6,821 nt of DNA from Puia dinghuensis (GCA_026224995.1 JAMFRX010000350.1:1-6821), one strand, 5' to 3'; shown: positions 1-6,397, numbered from the stretch's first letter. The notes: a model not told the origin generated them from the letters alone. Program-made: numbers and translations.

Positions 1-332
1 CGGTCGCGGTGCAGACCCAGGCACTGAATGGTGACAAAATACTTACCGGCGGGGACTTCGGCAATGTTGATGCCCTGGGCGCTGTCGGCGGCATAAACCT
101 GGTAGACGACGCCGGCGCCGGTGCGATCGTAGCGATCGAAGATGATCAGGACAGAATCCTTGTGCTCGATGCCGGTGGCAATGTTGTTGAACTGAAAGCG
201 GACGGCGCCGGCATTGGCCAGGGCCTTGCTTGCCGTGGCGGCTGCTGCAGTGGGCGCAGGCAGTGGGCCAGGGTTGGCTACTGCGGCTGTGCAGCAAGCG
301 AGGGTTAGGAGATAGAGAACAAATTGTTTCAT
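1..332 (-). CDS. Small exported protein of unknown function, C-terminus cut by the window edge
   Basis: Reading the minus strand from the ATG at 332-330 gives an open frame of 110 residues that continues past base 1. The N-terminus (MKQFVLYLLTLACCTAAVA) has one Lys followed by a hydrophobic core and an AVA-N site, which suits a signal peptide cut by signal peptidase I near residue 19. The cysteines at 13-14 do not form a good lipobox. An Ala/Pro/Thr-rich linker (about residues 20-42) follows, then a segment of alternating hydrophobic residues (VRFQF, DSVLIIFDRY, GVVYQVYAA, GKYFVTIQCLG) that suggests a beta-sandwich. I do not recognise the family. A periplasmic or surface-exposed location is inferred from the signal peptide. 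No SD-like sequence is visible, and no clear TAnnTTTG promoter box lies upstream. A 7-bp inverted repeat sits 12 bp before the start. The frame is preferred over overlapping frames because only this one has an export signal and a plausible fold pattern. Confidence 0.72.
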   Translation of the reverse strand, partial: MKQFVLYLLTLACCTAAVANPGPLPAPTAAAATASKALANAGAVRFQFNNIATGIEHKDSVLIIFDRYDRTGAGVVYQVYAADSAQGINIAEVPAGKYFVTIQCLGLHRD

Positions 333-343
333 GGGTAACTTAT

Positions 344-361
344 TTGATCTAAAAAGATCAA
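344..361. repeat. 7-bp inverted repeat just upstream of the exported-protein start
   Basis: TTGATCT (344-350) and AGATCAA (355-361) are perfect inverted arms around an AAAA spacer. They lie 12 bp before the ATG of the minus-strand gene at 332. In DNA this could be an operator half-site pair. In the mRNA it would be a hairpin with a UUUU loop close to the start codon. It is AT-rich and short, so chance is possible and function is only inferred. Confidence 0.45.
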
Positions 362-424
362 GTGAAGTGCCAGGAAACAATTGACTGTTAAATAAATACT
401 TACATATAGTAATTAATTAACTTT

Positions 425-450
425 TTCCCCCAATGGGAATGTGGATTCCC
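425..450. other. Overlapping alternative hairpins in the 333-478 intergenic gap
   Basis: GGGAAT (435-440) pairs perfectly with ATTCCC (445-450) over a GTGG loop. The same GGGAA bases (435-439) can instead pair with TTCCC (425-429), so the two stems exclude each other. The site lies 29-54 bp beyond the stop of the aldo/keto reductase and could be a weak 3' end for it. On the minus strand no T-run follows, so it is not a classical terminator. The rest of the 333-478 gap is AT-rich and shows nothing else I can support. Confidence 0.3.
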
Positions 451-478
451 GAGCTCTTATCGATTATGTCTTAGCGGA

Positions 479-1468
479 TTATTTCAAGATGGTATCGATG
501 GCCGCGAGCTCTTCCGCTGAAAACCACGTATTCCGGAAGCATTGCAGGGAGTCGGTGACCTGTTCGGGCCGGCTGACGCCGATGAGCACCGAAGTCACCC
601 GTTTATCTCTGAGGATCCAGGCCAGGGCCATCTGCGCCAGGGTCTGGTCTCGTTTGATCGCCAGCTCATTGAGCTTTTGCACTTTCTGCACTTTTTCCGG
701 TGTGATCTCCGATTCCTGGAGGAAGCCCGTGGCCTTGGCGGCCCGGGAATCCTCGGGGATGCCCTTGAGGTATTTGTTGGTCAGCAGCCCTTGGGCCAGG
801 GGCGAGAAGGGAATACAGCCTACCCCCTCTTTTTCCAGCAGGTCCAGCAATCCGCCTTCCACCCAGCGCTCGAACATGGAATATTTGGGTTGGTGGATCA
901 GGCAAGGAGTACCCAGGTCTTTCAATATTTTCAGCGCCTGAGCCGCTTCTTCGGCCTTGTAATTGGAGATGCCGACATAGAGGGCCTTGCCCTGGCGGAC
1001 GATGAGGTCGAGGGCGGCCATGGTCTCTTCCAGCGGCGTATTGGGATCGGGCCGGTGGTGGTAGAAGATATCGACGTAGTCCAGTCCCATCCGTTTGAGA
1101 CTCTGGTCCAGGCTGGCTACCAGGTATTTCTTTGAGCCCCACTCGCCATAGGGTCCGGGCCACATGTAATAGCCGGCCTTGGAGGAGATGATCAACTGGT
1201 CGCGGTAGCTATGGAAGTCCTGTTTCAGGATGCGGCCAAAGTTCTCTTCGGCGGAGCCTGCCGGCGGCCCATAGTTGTTGGCCAGGTCGAAATGGGTGAT
1301 GCCCGAATCGAAGGCGAGATGGAGGATCTTCCGGCAATTCTCCAGGACGTCCACATGCCCGAAGTTATGCCACAATCCTAGCGAAACGGCTGGCAGCACC
1401 AGTCCGCTGTGGCCGCATCGGCGGTATTCCATGGAATCATAGCGTTTGTCTGAAGGGGAATAGCTCAT
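479..1468 (-). CDS. yghZ: Aldo/keto reductase, YghZ/Gpr (L-glyceraldehyde 3-phosphate reductase) type
   Basis: This is a cytoplasmic NADPH-dependent aldehyde reductase with a TIM-barrel fold. Enzymes of this subgroup reduce L-glyceraldehyde 3-phosphate and methylglyoxal-like aldehydes, and some annotations call them MgrA. The 329 residues are close to the length I recall for E. coli YghZ (about 346). The catalytic tetrad is visible as D61 and Y66 (HFDLANNYGPP), K97 (SSKAGY) and H138 (FYHHRPD). Subgroup marks include LSLGLWHNFG-like residues near 29-37, AGYYMWPGPYGEWGS (98-112), SLDQSLKRMGLDYVDIF (119-135), GKALYVGISNY (160-170) and TSVLIGVSRPEQV (292-304). The ATG at 1468 is chosen over the internal Met13 because residues 1-22 align with the E. 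coli N-terminus as I remember it. No strong SD is present. The gene diverges from the HEAT-like gene across a 47-bp gap with a palindrome. The family is certain; the exact substrate in this organism is inferred. Confidence 0.95.
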   Translation of the reverse strand: MSYSPSDKRYDSMEYRRCGHSGLVLPAVSLGLWHNFGHVDVLENCRKILHLAFDSGITHFDLANNYGPPAGSAEENFGRILKQDFHSYRDQLIISSKAGYYMWPGPYGEWGSKKYLVASLDQSLKRMGLDYVDIFYHHRPDPNTPLEETMAALDLIVRQGKALYVGISNYKAEEAAQALKILKDLGTPCLIHQPKYSMFERWVEGGLLDLLEKEGVGCIPFSPLAQGLLTNKYLKGIPEDSRAAKATGFLQESEITPEKVQKVQKLNELAIKRDQTLAQMALAWILRDKRVTSVLIGVSRPEQVTDSLQCFRNTWFSAEELAAIDTILK

Positions 1469-1484
1469 GTGGAAAAAAATTATG

Positions 1485-1498
1485 GCCTAAATTTAGGC
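1485..1498. promoter_or_regulatory. 14-bp perfect palindrome in a divergent gap
   Basis: GCCTAAATTTAGGC is a perfect palindrome in the 47-bp gap between the divergent starts at 1468 (minus) and 1516 (plus). Its core TAAATTTA resembles the Bacteroidota -7 box TAnnTTTG on both strands, missing only the final G. It could therefore be an operator for both genes or a two-way promoter core. A second near match, TAAAGTTG, lies on the minus strand at 1505-1498. No TTTG box at about 19 bp spacing was found on either strand, so the promoter reading is weak. The palindrome itself is certain. Confidence 0.5.
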
Positions 1499-1515
1499 AA
1501 CTTTAGTGTGAGTCC

Positions 1516-2043
1516 ATGGACATACTTCAACTTCTTCGGGCAGAACATTCCAAAAAGCAAACCGACCGCATCGTCCGGTATATCGGCAATGACAAGACGC
1601 GCTTTGCCGTGCTGATCCAGCTGTTCTTTAAAGGTGAATACCGAATCACCCAACGGGCGGCGTGGCCGCTGAGCTATTGCGTGCGAGCGCATCCGGAGCT
1701 GATCCAACCTTACTATAAGCCTCTGCTGGACAAGCTGGCGCGGAAGGACGTGCCCGTCGCGGTGATCCGCAATACCGTCCGACTGCTGCAGGATGTGGAC
1801 ATCCCCAAAAGATACCACGGGCGGGTGATGAGTACCTGCTTCGACTTTATCCAGTCGGTTGAAACGCCCATCGCGGTCAAGGCTTTTTCGCTGACGATAT
1901 TGTCGGGTCTGGCCGCCAGCTACCCGGAGATCCGGGGAGAGCTGAAGCTGATCATCGAAGAACAGTGGGAGCGGGCTACGCCGGCATTTCGCAGCCGGGC
2001 ACGGGTGGCGTTGAAGGCCATGGATCGTCCGGCTAAGACTTAG
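1516..2043 (+). CDS. Conserved-looking HEAT-like all-helical protein, function unknown
   Basis: The 175-residue product is soluble, has no signal peptide or membrane segment, and reads as a run of amphipathic helices. The pattern resembles HEAT/ALK-type repeats: about residues 42-62 (YRITQRAAWPLSYCVRAHPEL), 78-92 (DVPVAVIRNTVRLLQ), 100-113 (YHGRVMSTCFDFI), and 117-149 (ETPIAVKAFSLTILSGLA to LIIEE). The basic C-terminus (RSRARVALKAMDR) is also helical. I recall similar short proteins in Bacteroidota without a known function. HEAT-like folds usually bind protein or nucleic acid, and any such role here is inference. The start at 1516 has no SD, and the short leader would follow the palindrome at 1485-1498. 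Its TAG stop (2041-2043) overlaps the TAA of serA on the other strand, so the two genes converge with no room for a separate terminator. Confidence 0.85.
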   Translation: MDILQLLRAEHSKKQTDRIVRYIGNDKTRFAVLIQLFFKGEYRITQRAAWPLSYCVRAHPELIQPYYKPLLDKLARKDVPVAVIRNTVRLLQDVDIPKRYHGRVMSTCFDFIQSVETPIAVKAFSLTILSGLAASYPEIRGELKLIIEEQWERATPAFRSRARVALKAMDRPAKT

Positions 2044-3278
2044 TACAACAATCTTGTTTTCAACGTCTGCCTGACCTTCTTCAGCAGCTCCAGCGCCTGA
2101 TTGCTCAGGCGTTTGTCGATGTCCAGCACCACATATCCGATCTCGTCATTGGTCTTTAGGTATTGCCCCAGGATATTGATGTTATGGCTGGACAGCGTAC
2201 TGTTGATCTCCGAAAGCACCCCCGGCACGTTCTTATGGATATGCAGGATACGGTGGGTGCCTTCCTGGTGGGGAAGGTTAAGCTGGGGGATGGTATGGCT
2301 GCCGAGGGTCGTACCCGTCTCCAGGTATTGGAAGAGCTTGTTGCTGACGTCTTCCCCGATGTTCTCCTGGGCTTCTTCCGTGGACCCGCCGATATGGGGG
2401 GTGAGGATCACATTCGCCAGGCCTTGAAGGGGGGTGGTGAACTTATCCCCATTCTTTTCGGGTTCCCAGGGATATACATCAACGGCGGCGCCGGAGAGCT
2501 GGCCGTCCTGCAGGCACTTCGCCAGCCCTTCCAGGTCGACGACCTCACCGCGGGCATAGTTCAGCAGGATCGACCCTTTCTTGAACTGCTTGAGGACCGT
2601 CTTATTGATCATATTCTTAGTCTGGGCCGTTTCTGGGACATGCAGGGTGATGATGTCCGCCTGGCTAACCACTTCGCGAAGGGTCTTCTTGGCTTCGGCG
2701 TTGCCCAGGGGCAGCTTGGTCACCGTATCGTAGAAGATGACCTTCATACCCAGCGCCTCGGCGAGGATGCTCACCTGGGTGCCGATATTTCCATATCCTA
2801 TGATTCCCAATGTCTTACCGCGTAACTCATAGCTCCCTTTGGCCTCTTTCAGCCAGATGCCTTCATGGGCTGCCTTGCTCTTGTCCGGGATGCGGCGGAT
2901 GAGCAGGATGGCCAGCCCGATGACCAGCTCGGCTACACTCCGGGTATTGGAGTAAGGGGCGTTGAAGACGACAACGCCGGCACCGGTAGCGGCTTTGAGG
3001 TCTACCTGGTTGACCCCGATACAAAAACAGCCGATGGCCTGTAATTTTTTTGCAGCCGCGAGGACCTTGGCCGTGATCTGCGTCTTGGAGCGGATACCCA
3101 GCAGGTGTACGTCTTTGATCTCGTTGATGAGCTGCTCTTCCGACAAGGCGCCGCCGAGCTTGCGGACGGAAGCGTAACCGGATTCTTTGAAATGTTTTAC
3201 GGCCGCATCGCTGATATTTTCTAAGAAGAGAATGTTAATCTTTTCTTTGGGGTAACTGGTAGTTTTCTTGTCCGCCAT
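2040..3278 (-). CDS. serA: D-3-phosphoglycerate dehydrogenase with ACT domain
   Basis: SerA oxidises 3-phosphoglycerate to 3-phosphohydroxypyruvate with NAD+, the first step of serine synthesis, in the cytoplasm. The 412 residues nearly equal the 410 of E. coli SerA. The substrate-binding domain is split around the Rossmann domain. GYGNIG (161-166) and D184 (IFYDT) bind NAD. R243 (NYARGEVVD), E272 (VYPWEP) and H295 (LTPHIGGST) form the catalytic set. The ACT domain covers about 342-412 (RILHIHKNVPGVL to TRLLY). It keeps H348, N350 and N368, which match by alignment the E. coli serine-binding residues H344, N346 and N364, so serine feedback inhibition is likely. The ATG at 3278 is supported by AGAAGGG seven bases upstream. 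The last codon overlaps the stop of the convergent HEAT-like gene. No neighbouring serB or serC is visible. Confidence 0.97.
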   Translation of the reverse strand: MADKKTTSYPKEKINILFLENISDAAVKHFKESGYASVRKLGGALSEEQLINEIKDVHLLGIRSKTQITAKVLAAAKKLQAIGCFCIGVNQVDLKAATGAGVVVFNAPYSNTRSVAELVIGLAILLIRRIPDKSKAAHEGIWLKEAKGSYELRGKTLGIIGYGNIGTQVSILAEALGMKVIFYDTVTKLPLGNAEAKKTLREVVSQADIITLHVPETAQTKNMINKTVLKQFKKGSILLNYARGEVVDLEGLAKCLQDGQLSGAAVDVYPWEPEKNGDKFTTPLQGLANVILTPHIGGSTEEAQENIGEDVSNKLFQYLETGTTLGSHTIPQLNLPHQEGTHRILHIHKNVPGVLSEINSTLSSHNINILGQYLKTNDEIGYVVLDIDKRLSNQALELLKKVRQTLKTRLLY

Positions 3279-3285
3279 AATTTTG

Positions 3286-3292
3286 CCCTTCT
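3286..3292 (-). promoter_or_regulatory. Shine-Dalgarno-like site of serA
   Basis: On the minus strand AGAAGGG ends seven bases before the serA ATG at 3278. It is the clearest SD-like element in the window; most other starts here lack one. It supports the chosen start. Confidence 0.6.
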
Positions 3293-3298
3293 TTTTGC

Positions 3299-3329
3299 GT
3301 TACTTTCCGAATTGGAAATGCAAAGTAAC
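3299..3329. repeat. Nested inverted repeats in the serA / lipoprotein divergent region
   Basis: GTTACTTT (3299-3306) and AAAGTAAC (3322-3329) are perfect 8-bp inverted arms. Nested inside them, TTTCC (3304-3308) and GGAAA (3314-3318) form a second pair around GAATT. The block lies 21 bp before the serA start and just upstream of the plus-strand -7 box at 3342-3349. It is therefore placed to act as an operator for one or both genes, or as a leader hairpin for serA. The repeats are seen directly; the regulatory role is inferred. Confidence 0.5.
3321..3328 (-). promoter_or_regulatory. Possible serA -7 box
   Basis: On the minus strand TTACTTTG matches the Bacteroidota -7 consensus TAnnTTTG at five of six fixed positions and is followed by C. 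It would give a serA leader of roughly 35 bases. No TTTG box was found at the expected distance upstream, so this is a weak call. The box falls inside one arm of the inverted repeat at 3299-3329. Confidence 0.35.
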
Positions 3330-3341
3330 ACCGGAATATTT

Positions 3342-3349
3342 TAATTTTG
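3342..3349 (+). promoter_or_regulatory. Probable -7 box for the serine hydrolase lipoprotein gene
   Basis: TAATTTTG is a full match to the Bacteroidota consensus TAnnTTTG. Transcription would begin near 3355, about 25 bases before the TTG start at 3381. The nearest upstream TTG (3312-3314) is 27 bp away, longer than the usual 19-21, so the -33 element is poor. Confidence 0.5.
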
Positions 3350-3380
3350 CCTTTTTTTCTAACCCATTAAATTAGCGCTG

Positions 3381-4748
3381 TTGAATCGGATTGGATATTT
3401 AGTGTTATCCGTAACCCTTGTGGTCGTATCGTGTGGTCAGGCTCAAACTGCGAAGAATGCTCAGACAGATACCGTGGCGCCCGCGCCGACGACCGCTCCG
3501 GCATTGACGGGCCCCGAGCTGGAACATTATACCGCTATTACGGATCATTTCTTCGAGCCCATGCTGGCTGGCCGGTTCAACGGCAGCATCCTGGTCGCCA
3601 AGAACGGCGTCATCCTCTTCGAACGATACAAAGGCTATCGCAACCCCATACATAAGCAGGATTCCATCGATTCGCATACCGCCTTTCACCTGGCGTCGAT
3701 CTCCAAGACATTTACCGCCATGAGCACCCTGAAGCTTTGGCAGGACGGGAAGCTGGATATCCATGACCCGGTAGGCAAATATCTCAGCGGCTTTCCATTT
3801 CCCACCGTGACCATCCAGACCTTGCTCAACCACCGCAGCGGCTTGCACAACTATGTTCATTTCATGGACAAGCCTGCGGTCGACAAGCATAAGTTCCTCA
3901 CCAACCAGGACGTGCTTCAATACATTATCGACCACGCCCGCGATCGCGAAGTCTTCAGCGGCCAGGCCAACCGTCATTTTGAATATTCCAATACCAACTT
4001 TGCCCTCTTGGCCCTCATCATAGAGAAGGTGTCGGGAAACTCCTACCCTGAATTCGTCACCAAAACCTTTTTCCAGCCCCTGGGGATGCAGGATTCCTAC
4101 GTTTATACGCAAACCGACTCGGGCAAATCCATGTCTTCTTACTATCAGACCGGCCGGCCCTTCCGCATGGAATTCCTGGACATGGTCTATGGAGACAAGA
4201 ACGTCTATAGCACGGTCAGGGATATGTACAAATGGGACCAGGCGCTGCGTACTGGAACCCTATTCTCCAAGGGCGTGCTGGACAGCGCCTATGCCGGCTA
4301 CAGCTTCGAAAAGCCCGGCCAGCGTAACTATGGGCTGGGCTGGCGCATGTTGATGATCCCTAACGGCAAGAAGCTGATCTACCACAACGGCTGGTGGCAT
4401 GGTAACCGCACCGTCTTCGTCCGGATGCTGGATGAGAACGCCACCATAATCGCCCTTTGCAATAACGACTATAAAAACGTCTATTCCGCCAAACGCCTTG
4501 CCGACCTCTTCGGTGACTACCGCCAGGGCCATGAGAGCTTCGACGAGGGCGAGCCGGACCCGGCAGACAGCACCGCTGCAAACGCCACTACCACTGTCAC
4601 TACCGGCCCTGCCGACCCTGCTCCCGTTCAGCCGGTTGCCCATAGGGTTTCGGCGGTCCATCCCCGCCCGCATCACGTCATTCATAAGAAGCCCGTTCAT
4701 TACGCCAAGCGGAGGCCGCAGAAGAAAAAGGCGCCTCAGGCGGCGTAG
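3381..4748 (+). CDS. Beta-lactamase-family serine hydrolase lipoprotein with basic low-complexity tail
   Basis: The family (PF00144, class C beta-lactamase/DD-peptidase/esterase fold) uses an acyl-serine. The motifs are S106-x-x-K109 (HLASISKTF), Y202-S-N204 (FEYSNTNFA) and H335-N-G337 (IYHNGWWHG), all intact. The N-terminus (NRIGYLVLSVTLVVVSCG) is a lipoprotein signal with lipobox VVSC and Cys18, which places the enzyme on the envelope. No ATG exists between the in-frame stop at 3360-3362 and the signal sequence, so TTG at 3381 is the best start. The domain ends near residue 385. After it come a Pro/Thr/Ala/Asp-rich linker (about 390-420) and a tail rich in His, Lys and Arg (421-455). Peptidoglycan, peptide or ester substrates are all possible, and resistance to beta-lactams should not be assumed. 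nnrD follows 58 bp downstream on the same strand and may share transcripts. Confidence 0.92.
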   Translation: MNRIGYLVLSVTLVVVSCGQAQTAKNAQTDTVAPAPTTAPALTGPELEHYTAITDHFFEPMLAGRFNGSILVAKNGVILFERYKGYRNPIHKQDSIDSHTAFHLASISKTFTAMSTLKLWQDGKLDIHDPVGKYLSGFPFPTVTIQTLLNHRSGLHNYVHFMDKPAVDKHKFLTNQDVLQYIIDHARDREVFSGQANRHFEYSNTNFALLALIIEKVSGNSYPEFVTKTFFQPLGMQDSYVYTQTDSGKSMSSYYQTGRPFRMEFLDMVYGDKNVYSTVRDMYKWDQALRTGTLFSKGVLDSAYAGYSFEKPGQRNYGLGWRMLMIPNGKKLIYHNGWWHGNRTVFVRMLDENATIIALCNNDYKNVYSAKRLADLFGDYRQGHESFDEGEPDPADSTAANATTTVTTGPADPAPVQPVAHRVSAVHPRPHHVIHKKPVHYAKRRPQKKKAPQAA

Positions 4749-4806
4749 ACCGGGTTGCCGGGCCGGCGCACTCGCCATAATTCATTGAAATTGGCTAATT
4801 TTCCGC

Positions 4807-6321
4807 ATGGAAATTTTTTCGGCCGACCAGATCCGGGCCTGGGATGAATATACCATCCAGCATGAACCCATCACCTCCATCGACCTGATGGAGCGGGCCG
4901 CGGCAAGCTGCCTTTCCTGGCTGGAAAAAGCCGGCTACCTGGGTCGAAGCTTCTCCATCTATTGCGGTAAAGGAAATAACGGTGGCGACGGACTGGTCCT
5001 CGCCCGCCTGCTGTCGGCGCTGGACTGTACGGTCTCGGTCCATATTCTCGAGTTCGGCAATCTCGGTACGGACGACTTCCAGGCCAATCTCGCCCGCCTT
5101 CACCCGACGCCTGTAGAAGTCCGGTTCATCCAGGGGGAAGAGCACTTTCATCCTGTGCCGCCGGGCGACGTCCTCATCGACGCCCTGTTGGGCTCGGGCC
5201 TCAACAGGAAGCTGGAAGGTGTAACGGCCCTGCTGGTAGATCATCTTAACCGGAGCGGCAACGAGATACTCGCTATCGACATCCCCAGCGGACTCTTCGT
5301 CAGTCGCAGCTCCAGGGGCAATACCGTCATCCGGGCCACGCATACCCTGAGCTTCCAGGTCTATAAGCCGGCCTTCCTCCTGCCGGAGAACGAAGCCTGG
5401 GTAGGCGAGATCCATATTCTCGACATCGGTCTGCATCCCGGCTTTCTCGCAACCACCCAAAGCGAAGCCGAGCTCCTCGACCCGGACATCATCGGTGCTA
5501 TCTTCAAGCCTCGCAATAGCTTCGCCAACAAAGGCAATTTCGGTCATGCCTTGCTGGTGACGGGCAGCTACGGGAAGATAGGTGCCGCCGTCCTCTCAGG
5601 CCGGAGCTGCCTGAAGAGCGGCGCGGGCCTGGTGACCATCCTGGTTCCCGGCTGCGGCTACAGCATCCTGCAGACGACGCTCCCCGAAGCCATGGTCCTC
5701 ACAGACCCCGACCAAAAAATGCATACCACGCTCCCACCCGGCGACCTGGACAAATACTCCGTCGTAGGCGTTGGCCCCGGACTGGGCACCGACCAGCTGA
5801 CCGTGGACTTCCTGCGCGACCTCCTACAGCGCTTCCGCAAGCCCATGGTCATAGACGCCGACGCCCTCAACATCCTTTCTACCCATCCCGAGCTCATGGC
5901 CCAGCTCCCCCCCTACTCTATCCTGACGCCGCACCCTAAAGAGTTCGAACGGCTTTTCGGTCCCTCACCGGACGACTACGCCCGCCTCGACAAAGCCCGC
6001 GAGCAGGCCAAAAAGCTCCAATGTATCATCGTCCTGAAGGGCCACTATACTTATATCGCCATGCCCGGCGGCAAAAGCTATTTCAACTCTACCGGTAATG
6101 CCGGCATGGCCAAAGGTGGTAGCGGCGACGTCCTCACGGGCATCCTGACCGCCCTGCTGGGCCAGACCTATTCCCCCGGCGAAGCCGCTTTGTTAGGCGT
6201 CTACCTCCATGGCCTCGCCGGCGATCTCGCGGCGGTGGAGCACTCCCAGGAGAGTATGCTGCCTTCCGACCTTACGGAGCACCTGGGTAAGGCCTTCCAA
6301 ACCATTCAGAAAAGGGAATAA
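4807..6321 (+). CDS. nnrD: Bifunctional NAD(P)H-hydrate epimerase / ADP-dependent dehydratase
   Basis: This cytoplasmic repair enzyme restores NADH and NADPH from their hydrates. The N-terminal YjeF domain (about 1-215) interconverts R and S forms. The C-terminal ribokinase-like domain (about 225-500) dehydrates the S form with ADP. Epimerase motifs are CGKGNNGGDG (53-62), IDALLGSGL (124-132) and AIDIPSG with D158. Dehydratase motifs are KGNFGHALLVTGS (242-254), GAGLVT (272-277), VGPGLG (322-327), DADALN (350-355), LTPHPKEF (373-380), LKGH (410-413) and the nucleotide-binding NAGMAKGGSGDVLTG (431-445). At 504 residues the fusion is full length compared with E. coli NnrD (about 515), and all key motifs are present. 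ATG 4807 begins the family-typical N-terminus (MEIFSADQIRAWDEYT), although no SD is seen. It is called nnrD here, and the epimerase half corresponds to NnrE/Nnr. The 58-bp gap before it shows no convincing promoter or terminator, so it may be read from upstream. Confidence 0.97.
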   Translation: MEIFSADQIRAWDEYTIQHEPITSIDLMERAAASCLSWLEKAGYLGRSFSIYCGKGNNGGDGLVLARLLSALDCTVSVHILEFGNLGTDDFQANLARLHPTPVEVRFIQGEEHFHPVPPGDVLIDALLGSGLNRKLEGVTALLVDHLNRSGNEILAIDIPSGLFVSRSSRGNTVIRATHTLSFQVYKPAFLLPENEAWVGEIHILDIGLHPGFLATTQSEAELLDPDIIGAIFKPRNSFANKGNFGHALLVTGSYGKIGAAVLSGRSCLKSGAGLVTILVPGCGYSILQTTLPEAMVLTDPDQKMHTTLPPGDLDKYSVVGVGPGLGTDQLTVDFLRDLLQRFRKPMVIDADALNILSTHPELMAQLPPYSILTPHPKEFERLFGPSPDDYARLDKAREQAKKLQCIIVLKGHYTYIAMPGGKSYFNSTGNAGMAKGGSGDVLTGILTALLGQTYSPGEAALLGVYLHGLAGDLAAVEHSQESMLPSDLTEHLGKAFQTIQKRE

Positions 6322-6326
6322 TCGAT

Positions 6327-6357
6327 TTTGTCAGGTTGGGGAAGCGATGTATTTTTG
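6327..6357 (+). promoter_or_regulatory. Strong Bacteroidota-type promoter for tRNA-Pro
   Basis: TTTG at 6327-6330 and TATTTTTG at 6350-6357 match the -33 (TTTG) and -7 (TAnnTTTG) consensus exactly, with 19 bp between them. This is the best promoter match in the window. Transcription would start near 6363, giving a leader of about 35 bases before the tRNA at 6398. It begins only six bases after the nnrD stop codon. Confidence 0.75.
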
Positions 6358-6363
6358 ACACCC

Positions 6364-6393
6364 ATTTGACGATCTTCGGGTCTTCAAATTTTT
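6364..6393 (+). terminator. UUCG-capped hairpin with T-run between nnrD and tRNA-Pro
   Basis: ATTTGA (6364-6369) pairs with TCAAAT (6384-6389). After a C/T mismatch, GATC (6371-6374) pairs with GGTC (6379-6382, one G-U pair) around a TTCG tetraloop. A T-run (6389-6393) follows. It has the form of an intrinsic terminator and would suit the end of nnrD. It lies just after the predicted tRNA transcription start, so it could instead be a leader hairpin. Confidence 0.55.
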
Positions 6394-6397
6394 CCTT

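Noticed and set aside
43..297. 84-residue minus-strand frame
   Set aside because: Its composition (Arg, His, Pro and Ser rich) is that of an off-frame reading of GC-rich coding DNA. The better frame from 332 on the same strand has a signal peptide.
3405..4112. 235-residue minus-strand frame opposite the serine hydrolase
   Set aside because: It is antisense to a gene with all catalytic motifs present and has no recognisable domain.
3381..4748. Antibiotic-resistance beta-lactamase
   Set aside because: The fold family is shared by many peptidases and esterases. The lipoprotein anchor and tail do not point to drug resistance, so a specific claim is not supported.
4750..4761. CCGG-GTTG-CCGG hairpin between the serine hydrolase and nnrD
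   Set aside because: It has only four base pairs and no following T-run, so it is not a credible terminator.
4796..4803. TAATTTTC as a -7 box for nnrD
   Set aside because: It lacks the final G and ends three bases before the ATG, so transcription would start inside the coding region.
4795..5547. 250-residue minus-strand frame opposite nnrD
   Set aside because: It lies entirely antisense to the epimerase domain, whose motifs are intact. Long antisense frames are expected at this GC content, and no family signature is seen.
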